From Oscillospiraceae bacterium (GTDB lineage Bacteria > Bacillota > Clostridia > Oscillospirales > Oscillospiraceae), in NCBI GenBank assembly GCA_017458025.1, contig JAFTGG010000106.1, positions 1 through 13,179 of the forward strand: 13,179 nt of DNA. The letters are read 5' to 3'. The position numbers were made by a program, and so were the translations under genes. Position 1 is the first letter of the stretch; the number at the start of each line of letters is the position of its first letter. Positions 8,001 to 13,179 of the stretch are shown here, piece by piece. The notes beneath the pieces are model-generated. The model worked only from the letters and a program-made list of their open reading frames with translations, was not told the DNA's origin and did no database searches.

Positions 8001-9670
8001 TCCGTATCGCGCAGCGCGGTGGTCATCTCGCCGGAGGCGGTGTAGAGATAGTCCATCGCGGTCTTGAGCGTCGGCATCGTACCGCCGATGACCACCATAG
8101 CCGCGTTGAACTCGGTCAGCGCCTGATCCATGTAGTACGGAGCGCCGGCATAGTCCACGCCCTCGACCTCATCGCCGTCCGGCTTCGTTTCCCTGCCGTA
8201 CATGATGAAGTTGAATCCCCTGTGAACCATTCCGTAGGCCGTCCTCAGTTCACTTGTGGGCGCGTCGCCGCTCTGGATTTCCTCCAGCAGCTCGACGCCG
8301 CTATTGATCTGCGGGAGGCCCCGGTCGTCCCTGATGAGATTGTTCGCCTTACCCATATTGCCGGCGGCAAGGGAGAGGTTCTCAAACGCCTTGCCCGCGA
8401 TCATCGTATTCAGCGCGTCTCTCACATAACCGGCCGAGGCCGTAAGATCTTCCGATACCGCGACCATGTCCCGCGTCACAGTGTCGAGCCGGTCGATGGC
8501 GTTGCCGAGGATCGCGCTCCCGCGGTCGATTTCCGTCACCGTGCCGTCGTAGTAGTCCGCGAGATGGTCGGTCAGCGTCTGAGCGCGCGTGTTCGCCTCG
8601 TCGACGCTGCCGTTGATCGCCGTCAGGCGCGCGGAGATCGTCGCGGAACCTCCCTCGGCGTCGTCCACGGTCTTGCTGACCGTCGCGCTCAGCGCGTTTA
8701 GCTGGCGGCGCACCTCCTCGACAGAGCTCTCGCGCAGATCGAGCTTCACATACGGCTCCGCCATGCCGACCACGCCGCCGACCTCGCGGCGTCCGTAGAC
8801 GCGGCCGTCGTTCGCGCACGCCGAAACATACCCGCTGCTGCGTCCCGCGACGCCGCCGACGTTGTAGCCAACGTGCTGATACCCGACGCTGCCGTAGTTG
8901 CGGCAGCCCATCAGAGTGCCGTCGGAGAAGCCCGCGACGCCGCCGCTGTCGACGGTGACGTTGAACGTATCCGGACTCATCAGGCTGCTCAGCCCCGCCA
9001 GGCTGAAATCCATCTGATCGAACGAAATCGACGGGTCAAGCGTGTTCGTATTGACGTAGGCGCGATTCGTGCACGAGAACACCGCGCCGTGGTTCGCGCC
9101 GACGACGCCGCCGGTCATGTTCTTGCCGAACACGCCGCCGGTCACTGTGCAGCGGTTGACCGCGCCGTTCGCCATATTCTCGCCGACGACGCCGCCGACG
9201 CGTTTTTCGCCCTCCACCGTGCCCGCGAACGAGCAGCCGCTGATCGTGCCGCGGTTGACGCCCGCGACGCCGCCGGCAATGTCGCCGCTCCCGCCGGGGG
9301 CGACGCTGCCTTCGACGTTCAGATCCCGCACAACGCCGGTATCGGCGACCGTGCCGAACAAGCCCGCGGGCGAAACGCTCCCGCTGACGTTCAGGCCGGA
9401 AACGGTGTGCCCGCCGCCCTCGAACGTCCCGCCGAAATTCGCCGCGGGCCGAAATTCCACGCCGCCGAGCGAGATATCGCGCTGCAGGATCACCGTCTTG
9501 CCGCGCGACCATGCGTCATAGGCACAGTTTCCGGCGAAGGCAACGAGATCGTCCGCGTCGTTTAAATAAATCGTATCGCCGTCGTCCGCAAACGCGGGGC
9601 AGCAGAGCTGCGCGGCGAGCGCGCACAAAAGCACGGCGCTCCCGACGCGCTTCCACAGCTTAGGTTGCAT
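5072..9670 (-). CDS. Giant membrane-anchored GLUG-repeat surface protein, partner of the MMPL exporter
   Basis: A 1532-residue modular protein. Residues 1-28 are a signal peptide (cleavage near AFA-DD). Residues 31-125 form a beta-rich leader. A first GLUG array (about 128-305) repeats GGV.G.N.G....C...G.V.G. A long, mostly helical insert with coiled-coil character follows (310-640), then a second GLUG array (666-820) and an InlB/Flg_new-like module (868-928, FVADGSTIRTVRFAYGDSL to DTTVTAIYT). Two membrane spans (about 1058-1080 and 1107-1125) flank a very basic loop (RKRRK, RKKKRVRLR), so by the positive-inside rule the loop is cytoplasmic and both flanks are outside. The C-terminal 400 residues look like two tandem beta-rich domains. 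Nearly every GLUG unit carries one cysteine. The ATG lies inside the end of the exporter gene (11-nt overlap) behind GGGGG, so translation is coupled. Function is inferred from context: an accessory or substrate-handling subunit of the exporter. Adhesion is an alternative. Confidence 0.85.
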   Translation of the reverse strand: MQPKLWKRVGSAVLLCALAAQLCCPAFADDGDTIYLNDADDLVAFAGNCAYDAWSRGKTVILQRDISLGGVEFRPAANFGGTFEGGGHTVSGLNVSGSVSPAGLFGTVADTGVVRDLNVEGSVAPGGSGDIAGGVAGVNRGTISGCSFAGTVEGEKRVGGVVGENMANGAVNRCTVTGGVFGKNMTGGVVGANHGAVFSCTNRAYVNTNTLDPSISFDQMDFSLAGLSSLMSPDTFNVTVDSGGVAGFSDGTLMGCRNYGSVGYQHVGYNVGGVAGRSSGYVSACANDGRVYGRREVGGVVGMAEPYVKLDLRESSVEEVRRQLNALSATVSKTVDDAEGGSATISARLTAINGSVDEANTRAQTLTDHLADYYDGTVTEIDRGSAILGNAIDRLDTVTRDMVAVSEDLTASAGYVRDALNTMIAGKAFENLSLAAGNMGKANNLIRDDRGLPQINSGVELLEEIQSGDAPTSELRTAYGMVHRGFNFIMYGRETKPDGDEVEGVDYAGAPYYMDQALTEFNAAMVVIGGTMPTLKTAMDYLYTASGEMTTALRDTESLLRYLDAQENLHFDQLGPEADAEADALYDSLRGISNNLELLNQETKSAADVVLEDVRQINRQFTALMNTLLDVVEDVEGMSPTAVVEDTSDEDIDGVLNGKVLLSSNSGEVSGDIDVGGVAGSMMIYNELDPENDNEDISSTFHKRYELKCILQECVNSGAVTGKRDNVGAVCGSATLGVISGCEGYGSAESESGDYVGGIAGYADNIVRKCWAKCALAGAKYVGGIVGCGDRESSSLRVEGCRSLVEVTRSEQYAGAVAGFETGAYSNNRFVSGALAGIDRVSYREKAEPVSYEELLEEGGVPQEFRRFTLAFVADGSTIRTVRFAYGDSLGDDAFPEIPEREGQFARWDRGDLRDLRFDTTVTAIYTPCLTALASGITRSAARPAFFVEGTFDDAASFDASPAILDFNGEQEAPWRVLRAYRRAIEEQWELTLPDDGALTHVVRYLPPEGVSDRLEIYASGGDGWTRLETGKMGSYLTFDTNERSLALTVVSTATPWWVNALVIGFLIAAAALLAVLLIRKRRKPAAAGEDKAALALRKKKRVRLRVILLAAALVLGTAVGAAIRFAPRITDSMGLYMLLRNYSERSDLDMALSLRAQLDGEALDTDVRLYTADCGGKRVSCVMWQDIPIYFCDGVMLLENGKAYRADGVLADYSQMLTHAAGLYRALEVTVTEENAVKTYHASVEGEEAERLLATLLPDAAERLTDTQAVDLDLIVTDGELTSLRVEWAGDASSMTAELSTLESAEHVLPAAVRGAVASGEYADAEEIGPALKRLVLAWTELASRDPLTADVTLAANCGPLLLDETLTWQRTRAYEQELSHVSRRGMSLWFTDDAACTGGGLKVGAVDATYSVAAELVRLAYQAFLLGEADCTEFTGGWRYSVTLNADEMADFAAAIAPETRSLGVTPTDGTVRLELRDDAISSLVVQCKGAMRVVRTDVPAAVSARLTFDRDAALDKPPETVVSALGLNG

Positions 9671-12101
9671 CGTTGCCGCCCCCTTCCACGCTGCCGGACA
9701 GCAGTTCCAGATCCGCCTCGCCCTCGACGGTGGCGTGCATGATGCCGGTCACGGTGCCGTTGATCGTGCCGCGCACCACGCCGTCGACGACCATGTGCCC
9801 GCGCGCCTCGCGATGCTTGAGCGCGTTCGGCACGGAAAACGAGGTCTTTTCGATCACGCGCCCGCCGATGAGCAATATCTGAGGCAGGGCGAACATGACG
9901 AGAATGATGGAAATGATCGTGCCGCGCCCAAGGCTCTGCCCGATGCCGACGATCGTTCCCTCGGAGCTGATCTGCCCGAGAATAAAGCCCGCCGACGCGA
10001 GGATCGAGCCGGAGGTCAGGATCGTCGGGAACGCGAAGTTCATCGTCTCGATGACCGCCTCCTTCGGCTCCATCGTGTGCTGGAGCTCGGTATAGCGGCT
10101 GGCGATGACAATGGCGTAGTCGATGTTCGCGCCCATCTGAATGGACGACACGATCAGGTACGCTATGAAGAATAGGTCGACATGCGTAAAGACCGGTATC
10201 GAGAAGTTGATCCAGATACTGCCCTGAATGACCAAAATGAGCAGCACCGGCATGCCCGCCGACTTGAACGTAAACAGCAGCACCACCAGAACGATGAGAA
10301 TCGACATGACGCTGACGACCACGTTGTCGCGCGCAAAGGATTTCTTGAACTCATACGCGTTGGTCGAGTTGCCGACGACGTAGATGCGCCCGTCGGGATA
10401 CTGCTCCTGCGCGATTTCCGCGATCGTGTCGGTAAACGCGTAAGTCTCGTCGCCGCTCTCGGGCAGATTGAGATAGAGCAGCATGCGGCTGAAGTCCTCG
10501 CCCTGCAATTGCAGCTTGCCGTTGCGCATCTGCTCCGCCGCGCCGTTGAGCGTCTCGGTCTGCTCGTCGCTGAGCGTCACATAGCCCTGGTCGATATAGT
10601 CGCAGACGTAAAGGAACATATCTATCAGCGGCACGCCGTAATTCGCCACGCCGCTCACCAGCTTGCCGTAGTTGCCGTTCTCCGTGGCGTAGGCGGTGTA
10701 GACGAGCTGCGCCACTTCATAGTCGACGTCCGCCAGCTCCGCGAACTGCCGCGGCGTCAGCCTGTCGGTCAGCGTGTAGCCGTCCATCGCCTCGATGTTG
10801 GAAAGCCCCATCGTGCGGTCGACTTCCGGCATCGCGTCAAGCGTGTCGAGGATCGCGCGCTCTTTCTCATAGTCCCCCGAGGGCACGACGAGCGCAACCA
10901 GATTCGACGAGGTGAAGTTCTCCTTAATCATATTCCCCGCGATCTGCTGCTCATTGAGCTTCGGCGTCACGATGGTGTCGTAGCCGTAAACGTAGGGGCA
11001 GTTGCCCGAAACAAAATACGCGCCGATGACGAGGCCGACAAAGACAAACGGCACGACAAAGCGCGTCGCGTAGTCGAATTTGCCGACGAACGGGATCTTC
11101 GGGATAAAGCTCTTATGACGCGTCTTGTCCATCAGCGGCCCGAACAGCACGAGCAGGCCCGGCATGAACACAAACACCGAGAACAACGCGTAGAAGATCG
11201 CTTTGATGAGGCAGATGCCCATATCGGGGCCGAGACGGAACTGCATGAACAGCATCGCGACCAGGCCGCCGATGGTCGTAAGGCTGCTCGCGCCGATCTC
11301 GGGGATGCCCTTGCTCAGCGCGGCGATCGCGGCCTCGCGCACGGGCAGCGTCTGATGTTCTTCCTTAAAGCGGTTGCAGAGAATCACCGCGTAGTCCAGC
11401 GACAGCGCCAGCTGTAGGATACTCGTGACCGAGTTGGAGACGAACGAGATCTTGCCCAGCAGGAAGTTGGTGCCCATGTTGAGCACCATAGCGCTGATAA
11501 ACGTCAGCCCCAGCACGGGGATCTCCGCGTAAGTCTGCGAGGTCAATACCAGCACCGATACGACAATGATGGCGACGATGACCATGATGACGCTCACTTC
11601 GGAGGCGATGATCTCCGCCAGCTGGTTGCCGAGCGAGGTGCTCAGGTATGTATCGTACGCCGCGTACCGGTCGAGGACGGCGTTCAGCGCGTCAAGGCAG
11701 CGCTCGTCCTCCTCGGGGTAATTGAACGTGATGTCGTACAGCGCCGAGACATTGTTGTAATGATCGGTGGAGTCGTCGAAGGTCACGCCCTGCACGCCGT
11801 CCGTCGCCGCAATCTCGTCCGCGATCTCCCGCGCGCGCTCATAGGTGACGTTCGCCACCATCAGCTGCGCCGAGCCGAAGGTCGTGAACTGCTCCGCCAT
11901 CACGTCGAGGCCCTTGCGTGTTTCCGACGTCTCCGGCAAATACGCGGTCAGGTCGTTCTCCACCTGCACCCAATTGCGGGAGATGACAGAGAACGCCAGC
12001 ATAATGCCCATAAGCAAAAACACGAGATTCCGCTTATCGACAATAAAGGCAGCGAGCTTCGTCATAAAGCTCGCCTGCGTTTTTTCCGTTTGTGCGCTCA
12101 C
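9660..12101 (-). CDS. MMPL/RND-family (HAE3-like) exporter
   Basis: An 813-residue proton-driven exporter of the MMPL branch of the RND superfamily. It has two homologous halves of six membrane spans (first span about 24-42, then 168-320; 345-365, then 593-747), each with an extracytoplasmic porter loop after its first span (about 43-165, and a longer one, 366-590). The paired Asp-Tyr proton-relay residues known from MmpL3 are present in both halves: SLDYAVI (D236-Y237) and NIDYAIVI (D661-Y662). After the last span a cytoplasmic tail (769-813) has an alternating V.G.I.G.V.G pattern. Start is GTG at 12099-12101, with AAAGGA eight bases upstream. It heads a two-gene operon with the GLUG protein. 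Such proteins move lipids, lipopeptides or drugs; the pairing suggests an envelope substrate, but no substrate can be read from the sequence. Confidence 0.92.
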   Translation of the reverse strand: MSAQTEKTQASFMTKLAAFIVDKRNLVFLLMGIMLAFSVISRNWVQVENDLTAYLPETSETRKGLDVMAEQFTTFGSAQLMVANVTYERAREIADEIAATDGVQGVTFDDSTDHYNNVSALYDITFNYPEEDERCLDALNAVLDRYAAYDTYLSTSLGNQLAEIIASEVSVIMVIVAIIVVSVLVLTSQTYAEIPVLGLTFISAMVLNMGTNFLLGKISFVSNSVTSILQLALSLDYAVILCNRFKEEHQTLPVREAAIAALSKGIPEIGASSLTTIGGLVAMLFMQFRLGPDMGICLIKAIFYALFSVFVFMPGLLVLFGPLMDKTRHKSFIPKIPFVGKFDYATRFVVPFVFVGLVIGAYFVSGNCPYVYGYDTIVTPKLNEQQIAGNMIKENFTSSNLVALVVPSGDYEKERAILDTLDAMPEVDRTMGLSNIEAMDGYTLTDRLTPRQFAELADVDYEVAQLVYTAYATENGNYGKLVSGVANYGVPLIDMFLYVCDYIDQGYVTLSDEQTETLNGAAEQMRNGKLQLQGEDFSRMLLYLNLPESGDETYAFTDTIAEIAQEQYPDGRIYVVGNSTNAYEFKKSFARDNVVVSVMSILIVLVVLLFTFKSAGMPVLLILVIQGSIWINFSIPVFTHVDLFFIAYLIVSSIQMGANIDYAIVIASRYTELQHTMEPKEAVIETMNFAFPTILTSGSILASAGFILGQISSEGTIVGIGQSLGRGTIISIILVMFALPQILLIGGRVIEKTSFSVPNALKHREARGHMVVDGVVRGTINGTVTGIMHATVEGEADLELLSGSVEGGGNDAT

Positions 12102-12109
12102 TATGTCAG

Positions 12110-12115
12110 TCCTTT
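12110..12115 (-). promoter_or_regulatory. Ribosome-binding site for the GTG start of the exporter
   Basis: AAAGGA on the - strand lies eight bases before the GTG at 12099-12101 and supports that non-ATG start for the exporter. Confidence 0.7.
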
Positions 12116-12136
12116 ACCGTATCATGGTATTCTGTT

Positions 12137-12164
12137 AGTATATCACAACGCCGCGAAAAAACAA
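12137..12164 (-). promoter_or_regulatory. Predicted exporter operon promoter
   Basis: On the - strand TTGTTT (12164-12159) and TATACT (12142-12137) are 16 bases apart. The -10 box is good and the -35 weak. Transcription would begin near 12130, giving a leader of about 30 bases. That leader contains a loose inverted repeat, TACC/GGTA, around 12116-12130, which is too short to call an operator. Confidence 0.5.
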
Positions 12165-12238
12165 CTGTCATTCTTCTTGATTTATACTTCTTTATTTTGC
12201 AGCGGCAATCATAAATCCACTATTTTTTTACACAGGGC

Positions 12239-12267
12239 TTGAAAACCTACCAAGTCGGTAGTATAAT
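12239..12267 (+). promoter_or_regulatory. Strong sigma-A promoter of the suf operon
   Basis: TTGAAA (12239-12244) and a perfect TATAAT (12262-12267) are separated by exactly 17 bases. The predicted transcription start is near 12274, right where the inverted-repeat element begins, so sufC mRNA would carry a leader of about 200 bases. Confidence 0.8.
12247..12261. promoter_or_regulatory. Palindromic operator in the suf promoter spacer
   Basis: CTACC (12247-12251) and GGTAG (12257-12261) are perfect 5-bp arms around AAGTC, and together they end exactly at the -10 box. A repressor bound here would block RNA polymerase. Iron-sulfur operons are often controlled by Rrf2-family proteins of the IscR type, and the AGTCGG within the site is reminiscent of IscR type-1 half-sites. 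That regulator is an inference; no regulator gene is visible. Confidence 0.5.
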
Positions 12268-12276
12268 GCGGGCATA

Positions 12277-12445
12277 CTAGGCCTAGTCTGAAAAATGGGC
12301 AACGCGACCGGCGGCGAGGGATTCTTTCGTCAGGCAAGGCCGATTTGACGCGGCAATACTCTGTGTATTGCAAGGAAAATTGTCGCAGCATGGCGGAAAA
12401 AGGCCCGCCGTTTGGGTATGTCGGCATTTTTCAAACAAGGCCTGG
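12277..12445. repeat. MITE-like element with 21-bp terminal inverted repeats
   Basis: The left end (12277-12297) and the reverse complement of the right end (12425-12445) match at 18 of 21 positions, including AGGCCT and TGAAAAATG. The left end starts with the perfect palindrome CTAGGCCTAG. The interior is GC-rich and structured: GCAATAC/GTATTGC around a TCTGT loop at 12353-12371, CGGCGG (12309-12314) with CCGCCG (12405-12410), and GCGAC (12304-12308) with GTCGC (12382-12386). It encodes nothing convincing. The size and ends fit a non-autonomous mobile element or a dispersed structured repeat. It lies wholly between the suf promoter and sufC, so it is transcribed as leader RNA. No target-site duplication is evident. 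Confidence 0.65.
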
Positions 12446-12475
12446 CTTATCAGGCGTTATTTTGGAGGAAGCAAC

Positions 12476-13179
12476 ATGGCAAAAGAACTATTGCAGGCCA
12501 GCAATCTTCGCGTGACGGTGGAGGACAAAGAGATTCTGCACGGCGTGGACCTGACGATCGGCGCGGGCGAGACGCATGTGCTCATGGGCCCGAACGGCGC
12601 GGGCAAATCGACGTTCGGCAACGCGCTGATGGGCAACCCGCACTACGCCGTCACCGGCGGCAGCGTCAGCTTCAACGGCGAGGACCTGCTCGCGCAGAGC
12701 GTCAGCGAGCGCGCGAAAAGCGGCCTTTTTATGTCGTTCCAGAACCCCATCGAGGTTCCGGGCATCTCGCTCGAAAACTTTATTCGCACAGCCATCGAGC
12801 AGCGTACGGGAGACAAGCTCCGCCTGTGGAACTTCCGCAAGGAGGTCAAAAAGACGCTCGAAACGCTGCAAATGGACGAAAGCTACGCCGAGCGCGACCT
12901 GAACGTCGGCTTTTCCGGCGGCGAGAAGAAAAAGGCGGAGATCTTGCAGCTCCTGCTCTTGAAGCCCACGCTCGCCATTCTCGACGAGACCGACTCCGGC
13001 CTCGACGTGGACGCGGTGCGCACCGTGTCCCGCGGCGTGGAGGAGTTCCAGAAGGACAAGGACGCGGGGCTGCTCATCATCACGCACAACGCCGCTATTT
13101 TGTCGGCGCTGCACGTCGACGCGGTGCACGTGCTGGTGAGCGGCAGGATCGTCGCGAACGGCGGCGCGGAGCTGATCGG
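12476..13179 (+). CDS. sufC: Iron-sulfur cluster assembly ATPase SufC (partial, 3' end missing)
   Basis: SufC is the ABC-type ATPase of the SufBCD scaffold that builds iron-sulfur clusters in the cytoplasm. The 234 codons present carry Walker A GPNGAGKST (38-46), the Q-loop in FQNP, the signature FSGGEKKKAEILQ and Walker B LAILDETDSGLD. The EKK.AEILQ and DETDSGLD forms are characteristic of SufC rather than of transporter ATPases. The switch histidine appears in IITHN. Family members are usually about 245-250 residues, so only a dozen or so codons are missing at the window edge. The ATG has GGAGG seven bases upstream (12464-12468). It seems to be the first gene of its operon; sufB would be expected next, which is typical of Clostridia but cannot be seen here. 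Confidence 0.95.
   Translation, partial: MAKELLQASNLRVTVEDKEILHGVDLTIGAGETHVLMGPNGAGKSTFGNALMGNPHYAVTGGSVSFNGEDLLAQSVSERAKSGLFMSFQNPIEVPGISLENFIRTAIEQRTGDKLRLWNFRKEVKKTLETLQMDESYAERDLNVGFSGGEKKKAEILQLLLLKPTLAILDETDSGLDVDAVRTVSRGVEEFQKDKDAGLLIITHNAAILSALHVDAVHVLVSGRIVANGGAELI

Larger units (their letters stand above)
12102..12475. other. Divergent intergenic region between exporter and suf operons
   Basis: This 374-bp gap holds the exporter ribosome-binding site and promoter at its left end, about 70 bp of AT-rich DNA with nothing recognised (12165-12238), the suf promoter with a palindrome in its spacer, a 169-bp inverted-repeat element, a small hairpin GCCTG/CAGGC (12440-12455) and the sufC ribosome-binding site GGAGG (12464-12468). 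No convincing gene lies within it. Confidence 0.8.

Noticed and set aside
12116..12130. TetR-type operator in the exporter leader (TACC...GGTA)
   Set aside because: The arms are only four bases and the inner bases do not pair; no regulator gene is visible to support it.
12209..12427. 72-codon - strand ORF across the sufC leader
   Set aside because: It lies largely inside the inverted-repeat element, crosses the suf promoter, has no convincing ribosome-binding site and reads as a spurious ORF of a structured repeat.
12277..12445. Known riboswitch or T-box in the sufC leader
   Set aside because: No recognisable aptamer core or T-box sequence was seen, and the near-identical inverted ends fit a repeat element better.
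1..13179. CRISPR arrays, tRNA or rRNA genes, insertion sequences with transposase
   Set aside because: No regularly spaced direct repeats, no cloverleaf or rRNA-like segments and no transposase or integrase motifs were found in either strand.

Overview
The window reads as a piece of chromosome from a high-GC, low-G+C-lineage (Firmicutes/Clostridia) anaerobe, most like gut Oscillospiraceae. The evidence is indirect. The sugar-binding protein is a lipoprotein rather than a free periplasmic protein. The ribosome-binding sites are strong AGGAGG/GGAGG types. A large GLUG-repeat surface protein is paired with an MMPL exporter, and a SUF cluster appears to begin with sufC. Coding regions are GC-rich while intergenic DNA is AT-rich. 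Because of the GC bias, many long open frames lie antisense to real genes and were discarded.

Layout, left to right. (1) The last 26 codons of an AMP-forming acyl-CoA ligase (1-81, + strand) end at a strong two-way terminator (85-115). (2) A composite palindromic repeat (148-285) fills the gap before an MglBAC-type sugar ABC importer operon on the - strand. The order of transcription is mglB (lipoprotein, 2981-4156), a stable intergenic hairpin (2931-2958), mglA (double ATPase, 1385-2881) and mglC (permease, 285-1370). Its promoter and a 19-bp near-perfect palindrome lie just upstream of mglB. (3) A divergent gene of unknown function (4423-5016, + strand) ends at a 17-bp-stem two-way terminator (5031-5070). 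(4) A two-gene - strand operon holds an MMPL/RND-family exporter (9660-12101) and, overlapping it by 11 nt, a 1532-residue membrane-anchored GLUG-repeat protein (5072-9670). (5) A 374-bp divergent intergenic region (12102-12475) carries a promoter for each side and a 169-bp inverted-repeat element lying in the leader of sufC. (6) sufC (12476 to the window edge) is the ATPase of iron-sulfur cluster assembly and lacks only its last dozen or so codons.

How they work together. MglB should capture a hexose outside the membrane, MglC pass it through and MglA power the import. The MMPL protein and the GLUG protein are translationally coupled. The GLUG protein is mostly extracytoplasmic (two GLUG arrays, a long helical insert, an InlB-like module and, after two membrane spans, a duplicated beta-rich C-terminal domain), so the pair looks like a dedicated export machine for an envelope lipid or other amphiphile. 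This pair is the best candidate in the window for a poorly described system. All family assignments are by eye from motifs; no searches were run.
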